Source of the DNA: an uncultured Collinsella sp.
Lineage (GTDB): Bacteria; Actinomycetota; Coriobacteriia; Coriobacteriales; Coriobacteriaceae
Direction of reading: 5' to 3'
Length of the DNA stretch: 64,000 nucleotides
NCBI GenBank assembly: GCA_902495355.1
Contig: CABUWV010000011.1
Coordinates: 1 to 64,000 of the forward strand
Made by a program: the position numbers and the translations under genes. Below the pieces are notes generated by a model. The model searched no databases. It was not told the DNA's origin and saw only the letters and a list, made by a program, of their open reading frames with translations. Within the stretch, counting starts at the first letter, position 1. Each line of letters begins with the position of its first letter. Below are positions 42,119 through 50,698 of this stretch, in pieces.

Positions 42119-43678
42119 TTACTCGGCGGGGGTTACGCTACCGTCCTGGAAGCCAACGTTGTTGTGGGCAAAGCAGTCCTCGTACTTAAAGCCGGAGAGC
42201 TCCTCGCAAAGCGCCTTGACCTCGGGCTTGACGTCGGCCATCTTGCCACCCTCCTTGACGCGGTGAATCTCGTCGCAAAGGATGTCGCACTGCTCCTTGT
42301 CGATCTTGATGCCGCGGGCAAGGACGGCCGCAAGCAGGAAGAAGCCGGCGCAGCCGATGATCATGTAGCCGCAGATATACAGAGGCACGGTAGCGGGCTG
42401 GGTCACGGCGTCGCTATTGCCGGCGGTCTGAATGAAGCCGGAGGCAGCAAGGACGATAGCCCACACGTTGACGGCGATAGCCTGGGCGATCTGCTGGCAG
42501 AGCTGCTGCGCGGAGCTGTAGATGCCCTCGCGACGACGCAGGGTGATGAGTTCATCGACATCGGGGATGTAGTTGAGCAGAACATCGGGCAGGTACTGGA
42601 AGCCGACGTAGAAGAACTTCCAGATGGCGAAGATGATGGGGTAGGCGATCATGGCGATGGCGACCGTGGAGGTGCCGTTGATCTGACCAAAGGCGAAGTA
42701 GTTGTAGGCAATGATGCACGCAGCGCAACCGGCATTTGCGAGGTACCAAGACTTGTGGAAGCCCTTCTTGGCCATGAGGGCGACCCAGATGGCGGTGCAG
42801 ACGATAGCGACGACCTTGCCAGGCATCTCCATCACGGACTCGTAGGACTTAGGAATCTGCAGGCAGTAGACGATGAAGAAGGACAGGCAGGCAGACCAGC
42901 AGGCAGCAGCAAGCTTCGTGGAGACCTGTGCATACAGGACCTTGCGGAAGGACTTGTTGCGGAAGGTGGAGATAACGTCGATGAAGAACTTCTTGATACC
43001 CTCGCCGACGCTCTCGATCTTCTCCTGAGCGACCTCCTCGGGGGTGTGCTCCCACGTGGACAGGTACACACAAAGCAGCGAGATTGCCATGACCGAAGCG
43101 TTGATCGTAGCGATGATGAAGTAGCTGAACGGGTTGGTCTCGCCGAAGGTGCCAAAGCCGAAGCCCACAAGTGCAGCCATCAGGAAGCCGGCGGCGTTAC
43201 CAAAGAGATGCTTGTAGCCGGTGAGGTACGTACGCTCCTTAAAGTCGTCGGTCATCTCGATGGTAAGCGGCGACAGGTTGGCGGTGCAGAACGTGTACGC
43301 GACGTTGTAGATCAAGTACAGCACAAAGTAGTACGGGAAGCCAAACGGCGTAGCCACGAAGATGAGCGGCTCGGCGATCATCATCGGGATGGCCAGCAAG
43401 ATCCAGAAACGACGACGACCAAAGATGCGGCCAATCTTGGTGGCATAGAAGTTATCGGCCACAAAGCCCATCAGCGGGCAAAGAATGGCGTTGACATAGA
43501 TGGCAAACGAGCTGATCAGTGCAGCCTCGCCTGCGGACAGGCCACACTCCGTGGACAGGAACAGCACCATGTAGCTGTGCGTAAAGGTCAGGGCACCGGA
43601 ATTGAGCATACCGCCCATACCAAAGCCCAAGCGCGTCCAGAATGTGATCTTACGCTTTTTTCCGATCTTATTAGTCAT
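42119..43678 (-). CDS. GPH-family sugar:cation symporter (oligogalacturonide or uronide import)
   Basis: A 519-residue transporter of the glycoside-pentoside-hexuronide group of the MFS. Features are the N-terminal KITFWTRLGFGMGGMLN, PLMGFVADN with GRRRFWILLAIPMMI in the first cytoplasmic loop, and 12 membrane segments with a hydrophilic loop in the middle (TWEHTPEEVAQEK). As the only transporter in the pectin block it most likely imports short, still esterified galacturonide oligomers. GAGGGAG lies before the ATG at 43678. Operators lie at 43758-43929. Confidence 0.87.
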   Translation of the reverse strand: MTNKIGKKRKITFWTRLGFGMGGMLNSGALTFTHSYMVLFLSTECGLSAGEAALISSFAIYVNAILCPLMGFVADNFYATKIGRIFGRRRFWILLAIPMMIAEPLIFVATPFGFPYYFVLYLIYNVAYTFCTANLSPLTIEMTDDFKERTYLTGYKHLFGNAAGFLMAALVGFGFGTFGETNPFSYFIIATINASVMAISLLCVYLSTWEHTPEEVAQEKIESVGEGIKKFFIDVISTFRNKSFRKVLYAQVSTKLAAACWSACLSFFIVYCLQIPKSYESVMEMPGKVVAIVCTAIWVALMAKKGFHKSWYLANAGCAACIIAYNYFAFGQINGTSTVAIAMIAYPIIFAIWKFFYVGFQYLPDVLLNYIPDVDELITLRRREGIYSSAQQLCQQIAQAIAVNVWAIVLAASGFIQTAGNSDAVTQPATVPLYICGYMIIGCAGFFLLAAVLARGIKIDKEQCDILCDEIHRVKEGGKMADVKPEVKALCEELSGFKYEDCFAHNNVGFQDGSVTPAE

Positions 43679-43757
43679 CGAGCTCCCTCTCTTTTCTCGA
43701 TTGTCTTGCAGCAAGACATTGGAGTCCACACTGACATCTGTCTGCCCAGCGTTCAGG

Positions 43758-43929
43758 GTGAACGTTTAGTTAGATTATGCGCGATTGCTTACGACAGGTG
43801 AACGTTCACTTGAATAATATCCTTGAACGGTCGATTTTTACCGCTGAACGGACACAATTGAGATCCTCACACCTATTTTCTGCTGGTAAGGGTGCCATGC
43901 TGGACAGCCATGAGATAGGTGAACGTTTA
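43758..43929 (-). promoter_or_regulatory. Three operators before the GPH transporter
   Basis: GTGAACGTTTAG 43758-43769, GTGAACGTTCAC 43798-43809 (perfect) and GTGAACGTTTAT 43918-43929. The first two are 40 bases apart, similar to the pairs at 36512/36553 and 48693/48731. The 355-base spacer 43679-44033 holds these sites and the uxaA terminator and no gene. Confidence 0.75.
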
Positions 43930-43965
43930 TCAGATTTTCCAACATATTCACTTAACCACGAAACG

Positions 43966-43999
43966 AAAAAGCCCCGCCGGGAACACTCCCGATGGGGCC
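43966..43999 (-). terminator. Terminator of the uxaC-uxaB-uxaA unit
   Basis: GCCCC-GCC-GGGA pairs with TCCC-GAT-GGGGC, followed on the minus strand by TTTTTCG. Confidence 0.8.
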
Positions 44000-44033
44000 G
44001 ATGACATCTCGCTATGCTTGGGCGCACTTGCCG

Positions 44034-45518
44034 CTACAAGCAGACGCCGTCCTTCCAGATACTGATCTCGTGACAGCCACGGCGCTCAGCACTCGTGAGC
44101 TTACCGCTCGCCGTCTGTAGCACCAGCTGGTACAAATCGCGGGCGGCCTCGTCGAGCGTGCGCTCACCCGTGGCAATCACGCCGGCGTTAAAGTCCATCC
44201 AGTTGGCCTTGTGGTCGCACAGACGCTGATTGGTGAACACCTTGAGCGTAGGCGCCGGCGCGCCAAACGGCGTGCCGCGTCCAGTCGAGAACAGAATCAC
44301 GTGGCAGCCAGCAGCCGTCAACGCCGTGGTGGATACCATGTCGTTGCCCGGGCCGCACAGCATGTTCAGGCCATGCTTGGTGACCTGACCGGCATACGGC
44401 AGCACGTCGACGATGGGGGCAGATCCACCCTTCTGCACGCAGCCGCAACTCTTGTCCTCGAGCGTGGTAATACCGCCGTCCTTGTTACCGGGACTCGGGT
44501 TCTCGTAGACCACCTCGCCATGGCTAATAAAGTAGTCCTTAAAGCCATTGAGCATGTCGGAGGCAGCGTTAAAGACCTGCTCGTTCTCGCAACGGTCAAG
44601 CAGGATGCTCTCCGCGCCAAACATCTCGGGCACCTCGGTAAGCACCGACGTGCCGCCGCGGGCGACGACCATATCGCTCACGCGACCGATCGTGGGGTTG
44701 GCGGTAATGCCCGAAAGGCCGTCAGAGCCGCCACACTTAAGACCAATGACCAGCTCGGAGGCCGGAATGGGCTCACGCTTTGCTTGCTTGGCCAGGTCAG
44801 CCAGCTCGGACAGAATCTTGTGCCCCTCGATCTGCTCGTCGGCGACGTCCTGGCAGGTGAGGAAGCGGACGCGCTCGTGGTCGAAGTCACCGAGCTCGTC
44901 GAGCACCTGCTGATGCGTGCAGTTCTCGCAACCGAGCGACAGGAATAGCACGCCGGCCGCATTAGGATGACGCGAGAGCGCCACCAGCAGACGACGCGTC
45001 TGGGCATGGTCGGCGCCGGTCTGCGAGCAGCCAAAGGGATGCGGGAAGTAGTAAACACCCTCCAGCGAGCCATCGACCAGATCCTGGGCCTGCTCACACA
45101 TGGCACGGGCGACTTCGTTGACACAGCCGACCGTGGGGATGATCCATAGCTCATTACGCGTCGCGGCACGACCGTCGGCGCGGCGGAACCCCATAAAGGT
45201 CTCGGGCTCAACCGACTCAACGACCGGATGCGTGGGGTTGTAGGTGTACTCGACCTCGCCCGAAAGGTTGGTCTTCACATTGTGCGTGTGGAGCCACTGA
45301 CCGGGCTGGACATCGCCCGTCACGTGTCCGATAGGAAGGCCGTACTTAATGACGTCCTCGCCGGCGGCAATCGAGCGCACAGCCATCTTGTGGCCTTGCG
45401 GAATATCCTCCGCGGCCACGACCTCGCCCACCCCGGGAACCGCGACGGCGGTGCCCTTGGCAAGCGGCGACAGCGCGACGATCACGTTGTCGGCCGGATT
45501 GATCTGGATAGTGTTCAT
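44034..45518 (-). CDS. uxaA: Altronate dehydratase
   Basis: A 494-residue enzyme that dehydrates D-altronate to KDG. The N-terminal SAF domain (about 1-75) is followed by the large UxaA domain with family stretches GFRRADGRAATRNELWIIPT, HPFGCSQTG, SLGCENC, GLKCGGSDGLSGI and GRGTPFGAPAPTLKV. Conserved cysteines probably hold a metal or Fe-S centre. It is the last gene of the unit, 81 bases after uxaB; a GC-rich hairpin lies in that gap. Confidence 0.95.
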   Translation of the reverse strand: MNTIQINPADNVIVALSPLAKGTAVAVPGVGEVVAAEDIPQGHKMAVRSIAAGEDVIKYGLPIGHVTGDVQPGQWLHTHNVKTNLSGEVEYTYNPTHPVVESVEPETFMGFRRADGRAATRNELWIIPTVGCVNEVARAMCEQAQDLVDGSLEGVYYFPHPFGCSQTGADHAQTRRLLVALSRHPNAAGVLFLSLGCENCTHQQVLDELGDFDHERVRFLTCQDVADEQIEGHKILSELADLAKQAKREPIPASELVIGLKCGGSDGLSGITANPTIGRVSDMVVARGGTSVLTEVPEMFGAESILLDRCENEQVFNAASDMLNGFKDYFISHGEVVYENPSPGNKDGGITTLEDKSCGCVQKGGSAPIVDVLPYAGQVTKHGLNMLCGPGNDMVSTTALTAAGCHVILFSTGRGTPFGAPAPTLKVFTNQRLCDHKANWMDFNAGVIATGERTLDEAARDLYQLVLQTASGKLTSAERRGCHEISIWKDGVCL

Positions 45519-45599
45519 TGCAAATGGTCCTAACCCTACAGGTTGAGCAGAAGTCGAGACGCGGGCACGCCGTCCCGCGCCCGCGTCTGCGCCGGAAAT

Positions 45600-47114
45600 T
45601 TACGCCTGAGCGTTGGCGAAGGCCTGCTTGGCACCCTCGGTGCGCACGACGGCGAGCGCACTGACGACAAACTCCTCAAGACCGGCGATCTGCGTAAGGT
45701 CCTCGCCCCACATCTGCTCGTTGGTGAGCACGTCGTGCACCAGCTGGGCATCGTCGGCGCCGGCATGGGCGGCGTAGAAGTCGAGCACGAAGGCGTCGTC
45801 CTGAGCGGTGTACTCGGTGCCGTCGGAGCGACGCAGGTGCAGGCCGTCGCCCTCGCGGGACACGAGCTCCTGCGTGTAGAAGGAGATGAGCGTAGCGAGG
45901 CTCGTCGCCAGGCACTTGGGCAGGTTGCCGGTCTCGGCAACGTAGTCCTTGAGCGTGGGCAGGTCGCGAGCGCGCCACTTAGCCGTGGAGTTGAGGCAGA
46001 TGGAGAGCAGCGCATGATCAATAAACGGGTTGTCGAAGCGGTTTTCGACGGCGGCGGCAAAGGCCTTGCAGTCCTCGACATCCAAGTCGGCGGCAAGCGT
46101 CGGAATGACCTCGTCGTAGAGCATGGTGTTCATGAAGCCGCGAATGGTCTCGTCATGCATGCAGTCGCGCACGATATCAAAGCCGGCAACCCAGGAACCC
46201 GGAACGAAGGCGGTGTGGGCACCGTTGAGGATGCGGACCTTGCGCTTTTTGTACGGGGTGACGTCGGGAGTCACGAAGACGCCGGGGAGACCGGCCTTCA
46301 CAAACGGCAGGCGCTCCTTGAGCGACTCGTCGCCCTGGATACCCCACATCTGGAAGGGCTCGCGCACGGCCAGGAAGGGGTCCTCGTAGCCCAGACGCTC
46401 GGCAACCGCGGCGGCCTCCTTAGGATCGCGGATGCGGCCGGGGACGATGGTGTCGACGAGCGTGGTGCAGACGGTACAGTCGTTGGCCATCCACTGCGCA
46501 AACTCGTCCTCCCAACCCCAGTCGCTCACGTACTGGTTCATGATGCGCAGCAGCTCCTCGCCGTTGTGATCGATGAGCTCGCAGGCGAGCACGATAACGC
46601 CCGACTTACCGGCGGCCCAGCGGGCGTGAAGGACCTGGACAAGCTTGGCAGGGAAGCTCGCGGGCGGCATGTCGTCGGCCTTGCAGGACGGGTCATAGGC
46701 GATACCGGCCTCGGTGGTGTTGGAGACGATAATCTCCAGGTCGTCAGAGACGGCGACCTCCATCATGGCGCGGTAGTCGTCCTCGCGGTACGGGTTGATG
46801 CAGCGGCTGCAAGCGCTAATCACGCGGGACTCGTCGACCGTGTTGCCGTCCTCCTTGCCGCGCACCAGCACGGTATACAGGTCGTCCTGGGCATTGATAC
46901 CGTCGGCAAAGCCAAAGGCGCCGCTGATGGGCTGCACCATGACGATCTTGCCGTTCCATCCGGTGGCCTCGTTGCCCATGTCAAAGAAGCGATCGACGAA
47001 GGCACGCAGGAAATTACCCTCGCCAAACTGCAGAACCTTCTCGGGAGCGTCCTTGGGCAGCAGGTAGCCCTTGTAGCCGATCTTCTCGAGCGCATCGTAG
47101 CTGATGTTCTCCAT
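45600..47114 (-). CDS. uxaB: Altronate oxidoreductase (tagaturonate reductase)
   Basis: A 504-residue NAD-dependent enzyme of the mannitol dehydrogenase superfamily that reduces D-tagaturonate to D-altronate. The N-terminal Rossmann part reads VLQFGEGNFLRAFVD, and the C-terminal domain has the Lys-rich catalytic stretch KRKVRILNGAHTAFVPGSWV. AAGGAGAG lies eight bases before the ATG. Confidence 0.94.
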   Translation of the reverse strand: MENISYDALEKIGYKGYLLPKDAPEKVLQFGEGNFLRAFVDRFFDMGNEATGWNGKIVMVQPISGAFGFADGINAQDDLYTVLVRGKEDGNTVDESRVISACSRCINPYREDDYRAMMEVAVSDDLEIIVSNTTEAGIAYDPSCKADDMPPASFPAKLVQVLHARWAAGKSGVIVLACELIDHNGEELLRIMNQYVSDWGWEDEFAQWMANDCTVCTTLVDTIVPGRIRDPKEAAAVAERLGYEDPFLAVREPFQMWGIQGDESLKERLPFVKAGLPGVFVTPDVTPYKKRKVRILNGAHTAFVPGSWVAGFDIVRDCMHDETIRGFMNTMLYDEVIPTLAADLDVEDCKAFAAAVENRFDNPFIDHALLSICLNSTAKWRARDLPTLKDYVAETGNLPKCLATSLATLISFYTQELVSREGDGLHLRRSDGTEYTAQDDAFVLDFYAAHAGADDAQLVHDVLTNEQMWGEDLTQIAGLEEFVVSALAVVRTEGAKQAFANAQA

Positions 47115-47150
47115 CTGTGTCTCTCCTTAGATAGCTGTTAGCGTGCAAGC

Positions 47151-47187
47151 AAAACGGGGGCGCCGCGTGTGGCAACGGCGCTCCCGA
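47151..47187 (-). terminator. Hairpin between uxaC and uxaB
   Basis: CGGGGGCGCCG pairs with CGGCGCTCCCG (one mismatch) and is followed on the minus strand by TTTTGC. It may reduce uxaB-uxaA expression relative to uxaC. Confidence 0.55.
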
Positions 47188-47210
47188 GTTCGATGTGATT
47201 CGATGCAGGC

Positions 47211-48638
47211 TTATGCCTCGACGGTGTCCAAATCAAAGCCAAAGTAGCGGACCGCGTTGTTGTAGCTGATGTCGCGCACGATACTGCCCAGCAGCTCCAT
47301 GTCGGCCGGGTACTTGCCCTGCTCGACCCACTCGCCGATCACGCTGCACAGCACGCGACGGAAGTACTCGTGGCGCGGATAGGACAGGAAAGAGCGGGAG
47401 TCGGTAAGCATGCCCACAAAGTTGCCCAGCACGCCCTCGTTAGCCAGAGCCGTGAGCTGCTCGCGCATGCCGACCTCGTTGTCGTTGAACCACCAGGCGG
47501 AGCCGTTCTGGATCTTACCGGCGGTCGGAGCCTCCTGGAAGCAGCCCATGACGGTATCGATCATGGTGTTATCGATGGGGTTCAGGCTGTACAGGATGGT
47601 CTTGGGCAGGCCGCAGGTCTCCTGGATGGAGTTGAGGAAATCGGCGAGCTGGTCGGACGGCGTGTAGTTGGAGATGCAGTCGTAGCCGGTGTCGGGACCG
47701 AGCTTGGCGAACATGGCGCGGTTGTTGTCGCGCTTGCAGCCAAAGTGCAGCTGCATGGCCCAGCCCAGACGGACATACTCGCCGGCAACGAACTGCATAA
47801 AGGCAGTCTTGTACTTGAGGACCTCTTCCTCGGTAAGCGGCTCGGCAGCCAGACCCTTGGCAAAGATAGCCTCGATCTCGTCGGCGGTAGCCGGGACGTA
47901 CATAACGTAGTCGAGTGCGTGGTCGGAGGCGCGGCAGCCCAGCTCGTGAGCAACGTCGTAGCGCTTGGAAATGGCAGCCTTCATGCCCTCAAAGTCGCTG
48001 ACCTCAACGCCGGCAACCTCGGAAAGGTGCTTGCAGTAGTCGGCAAACTCCTGGCCGCGCTCGATGCGCAAAGCGGCATCGGGGCGCATGGCGGGAACGA
48101 CCTGAACGTCAAAGCTGTCGTCGGCGGCAATCTTCTTGTGCCACTCAAAGCTGTCGGCGGGGTCGTCGGTAGTGCAGATCATGCGGACGTTGGACTGCTT
48201 GATCAGGTTACGGCAGGTAAAGCTAGCCTCAGCGAGCTTGGCGTTGGCAAGGTCCCAGACCTCCTGGGCAGTCTTGCCGTTGAGGACGCCCTCGTAGCCA
48301 AAGTAGCGCTTAAGCTCCAGGTGGCTCCACTCAAAGACGGGGTTGCCAACGCAGCGACCCAGGGTCTCGGCCCACTTTTGGAACTTCTCGCGAGCAGGGG
48401 CGTCGCCAGTGATAAAACGCTCGTCGACGCCGTTGGCACGCATCAGGCGCCACTTGTAGTGGTCGCCGCCCAGCCAAACCTCGGTGATGTTCTCGAAACG
48501 CTTGTCCTCCCAAATCTCCTTAGGAGAAATGTGGCAGTGATAGTCGACGATGGGCATGCCCTCGGCAAAGTTGTGGAACAGCTCCTCGCCGGTCTTGGTG
48601 CTCAGCAGGAAATCCTGATCGTCCATAAAGTTTTTCAT
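47211..48638 (-). CDS. uxaC: Uronate isomerase
   Basis: A 475-residue amidohydrolase-fold enzyme that isomerises D-galacturonate to tagaturonate (and glucuronate to fructuronate). The metal-binding HCH of MPIVDYHCHISPKEI, CTTDDPADS, and the C-terminal GMLTDSRSFLSYPRHEYFRRVLC are typical. AAAGGGG precedes the ATG at 48638. It heads the uxaC-uxaB-uxaA unit, which has two perfect GTGAACGTTCAC operators upstream. Confidence 0.96.
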   Translation of the reverse strand: MKNFMDDQDFLLSTKTGEELFHNFAEGMPIVDYHCHISPKEIWEDKRFENITEVWLGGDHYKWRLMRANGVDERFITGDAPAREKFQKWAETLGRCVGNPVFEWSHLELKRYFGYEGVLNGKTAQEVWDLANAKLAEASFTCRNLIKQSNVRMICTTDDPADSFEWHKKIAADDSFDVQVVPAMRPDAALRIERGQEFADYCKHLSEVAGVEVSDFEGMKAAISKRYDVAHELGCRASDHALDYVMYVPATADEIEAIFAKGLAAEPLTEEEVLKYKTAFMQFVAGEYVRLGWAMQLHFGCKRDNNRAMFAKLGPDTGYDCISNYTPSDQLADFLNSIQETCGLPKTILYSLNPIDNTMIDTVMGCFQEAPTAGKIQNGSAWWFNDNEVGMREQLTALANEGVLGNFVGMLTDSRSFLSYPRHEYFRRVLCSVIGEWVEQGKYPADMELLGSIVRDISYNNAVRYFGFDLDTVEA

Positions 48639-48692
48639 CAAACAGCCCCTTTGCTGGCAAGGCGGGCGCACGGCGCGCTCGTTATCCTTTAG

Positions 48693-48742
48693 GTGAACGT
48701 TCACTATACTAATCCATTGCACCTCAAAAGGTGAACGTTCAC
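48693..48742 (-). promoter_or_regulatory. Two perfect operators before uxaC
   Basis: GTGAACGTTCAC at 48693-48704 and 48731-48742, 38 bases apart, with a partial third site (GTGAACGG) at about 48757. They lie 55-105 bases before the uxaC start. Confidence 0.8.
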
Positions 48743-48875
48743 CTAACCACCACGGGGTGAACGGTAGATTTTGCCCGTTCAACGGTTGCTGGGGATGTGA
48801 CTTGCATGTATTGCGGACTGGTTGGCGTCCCCGAACACCGAACTTGAGCGCTTTTGCTCAGGTGGGTCATGTCCC

Positions 48876-49072
48876 GACGTACATTTTTGGGAGTATTCAG
48901 CATTGGAGCGCGCCGTGCGCCATCCTCAGCGTCCTATTTGGAACGCAGATAGCGCCCGATCGGCATAAAAAGTGCCCCCGATGGCAAATTACGCCATCGG
49001 GGGCACTTAAAACAGTCGTTCTGCACCTCATTCAGGGCATGCCAATGCTGAATACTCCCAAAAATGCACGTC
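48876..49072. repeat. 197-bp element: 31-bp inverted repeats around a terminator
   Basis: The arms 48876-48906 and 49042-49072 are complementary with one mismatch (inner end GGGAGTATTCAGCATTGG). Between them lies a perfect hairpin, AAGTGCCCCCGATGGC with GCCATCGGGGGCACTT, at about 48969-49009. No target-site duplication is seen. It follows the minus-strand LacI gene and may end its transcript. It also resembles a small non-autonomous transposon. Confidence 0.65.
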
Positions 49073-49098
49073 GCAAGAGGGGGTACCTGCTCAATCGG

Positions 49099-50178
49099 CT
49101 AAATACCCGCAAGTTCGCAGTAGCGGTCGACATTGCTGGCAAATACCATCTCGACGGCGCCCTTCTGGACGGGCACCGTCGGGGTCCTTCCCCACAGCAG
49201 ATAATCGCCCAGCGTCTTAGCGCCGCGATACGCCAGGCTCGTCGGGTCCTTATAGACAATATTGGTAAAGATACCGCGGCGCAAGGCCAGAGCACTTTCG
49301 GGAAACAGGTCGTTGCCGATCACCATGACCTGACCGGCCTTGCCGGTCGAGACGAGCGCGTCGGCAACCACTTCGGAACCAACGGCAAAAACGCTACAGA
49401 TAAGTTCGGGGGCGTCCGGCGCACTCAAGCGCTTTTCGAGCTTATGCTCGAGTTGTTTGACTTGCGCATGGGCACCTGCAAGATCCTCAACCTGCCATGG
49501 AATATCACGTTCGCGCAGGTAATTGTGGAAGGCGCGGGCGGTTAGATAGTGCGAATCGGTATATGGGTCGCCTGTCAAAAGGAGCACGCGGGCGTCGGCC
49601 CCAGAAGCATGGACCAGGTTTGCCGCCTGCTCGGCCATAAGGCTGCCTGCCGTCGAATAATCGGCCAAGCTCGCACCCAAACGATTCAAATGCGGACGGT
49701 CGCCGTCGACAAGCTCAATCGTCACGCCCGCCTCGGCGATCTGCCCCAAAAGCTCAGTCGCACGATCGTCGCCCGGCGCATAGGCGAGCAAGCCATCAAT
49801 CTTCTCGCCCACCTGCAGACGCTCGTCGATTTGCTCGAGTGCATCAGCGTAGCCGCCCACGCCAAATTCAACGCGCTCAACCGTAATGCCCCGGTCGATG
49901 ACCTCCTGTTCAAAGCGATTGCAGCCTTCCCACAGGTAACGGAAAAAGTACGCTCCCTCGCGCGATGCGCGGGGCAGGCAAAACACCAGATTGATATCCT
50001 TGCGGCGCAGGCTTGAGGCACTTGTGTTGCGGTGATAGCCCATGGCCTCGGCCTTAGCGTTCACCTTGGCGCGCACGGATTCGCTCACGCCGGCCTTTCC
50101 CGTCAGAGCCTTGTGCACGGTATTGATGGAAACGCCAAGCTCGGCGGCTATGTCCTTCATGGTTACGCGAGCGCTCAT
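49099..50178 (-). CDS. LacI-family regulator, likely controller of the pectin/hexuronate regulon
   Basis: A 359-residue LacI/GalR protein. The helix-turn-helix is VTMKDIAAELGVSINTVHKALTGKAG and the hinge SASSLRRKDIN; the sensor domain follows. It lies directly before uxaC and the pectin genes in the same direction. The palindrome GTGAACGTTCAC recurs before uxaC, the GPH transporter, GH105, the SDR and the YczE-like gene, and is the best candidate for its operator. The inducer is probably galacturonate, tagaturonate or KDG. Confidence 0.85.
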   Translation of the reverse strand: MSARVTMKDIAAELGVSINTVHKALTGKAGVSESVRAKVNAKAEAMGYHRNTSASSLRRKDINLVFCLPRASREGAYFFRYLWEGCNRFEQEVIDRGITVERVEFGVGGYADALEQIDERLQVGEKIDGLLAYAPGDDRATELLGQIAEAGVTIELVDGDRPHLNRLGASLADYSTAGSLMAEQAANLVHASGADARVLLLTGDPYTDSHYLTARAFHNYLRERDIPWQVEDLAGAHAQVKQLEHKLEKRLSAPDAPELICSVFAVGSEVVADALVSTGKAGQVMVIGNDLFPESALALRRGIFTNIVYKDPTSLAYRGAKTLGDYLLWGRTPTVPVQKGAVEMVFASNVDRYCELAGI

Positions 50179-50275
50179 GCGGTTACTCCGTTATAGATAA
50201 GTTGCCAATTAATAGTCCAGTTAACGATACCCCAAAAATACTCTTCGACTCGCCGTGCTCTCCCTCAAATGCACA

Positions 50276-50309
50276 AAGCGCCCCGCGAACGGATGCCCGC
50301 GGAGCGCTT
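50276..50309 (-). terminator. Terminator of the FeoB-associated gene
   Basis: AAGCGC-C-CCGCG pairs with CGCGG-A-GCGCTT, followed on the minus strand by TGTGCATTT. The T tract is weak. Confidence 0.6.
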
Positions 50310-50322
50310 GGATGTCCGGACC

Positions 50323-50523
50323 TTATTTGATACCGCGACCCAAGTCTTCAGCGATTTTGTCTACGCCCTTAAGTGCAGCGCACGTCTTTTTGTTGGAGCA
50401 ATGCCCCGTGCAAGCGCCGCCCTGAGCGCAGTCGGCGCAAGTGCCCTTGCGGTAGATGCGAACGCATACCGCGACAAACGCAATACCGATAACAGCCAGT
50501 ACAACAATATCGATAGGTGCCAT
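50323..50523 (-). CDS. FeoB-associated Cys-rich membrane protein
   Basis: A 66-residue protein with one N-terminal membrane segment (IDIVVLAVIGIAFVAVCVRIY) and a Cys-rich cytoplasmic tail with six cysteines (CADCAQGGACTGHCSNKKTC). Small proteins of this form sit beside feoB in many anaerobes. The cysteines may bind iron or take part in redox steps during Fe2+ uptake. It lies 175 bases after feoB, with a terminator between, so it may have its own promoter. Confidence 0.85.
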   Translation of the reverse strand: MAPIDIVVLAVIGIAFVAVCVRIYRKGTCADCAQGGACTGHCSNKKTCAALKGVDKIAEDLGRGIK

Positions 50524-50635
50524 AGCAAGCCTCCTCTAGTTAACCATCACTTACTTTACCCCATTCTCCACCTACCAAAAAGGGACAGGTTTATTTTGGT
50601 CGGTTTTATCTGCGGAAACGCCACATCTCCCCCAC

Positions 50636-50669
50636 CAAAAAGCCCGAGTGTCGCTGGGACACCCGGGCT
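50636..50669 (-). terminator. Terminator of feoAAB
   Basis: AGCCCG-A-GTGTC pairs with GGACAC-C-CGGGCT, followed on the minus strand by TTTTTGG. Confidence 0.85.
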
Positions 50670-50698
50670 CGTGGAAAGGGGTTAATCCTTATTCGGAC

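Noticed and set aside
48876..49072. Insertion sequence
   Set aside because: No transposase frame fits in 197 bases and no target duplication is visible, so at most it is a non-autonomous element.
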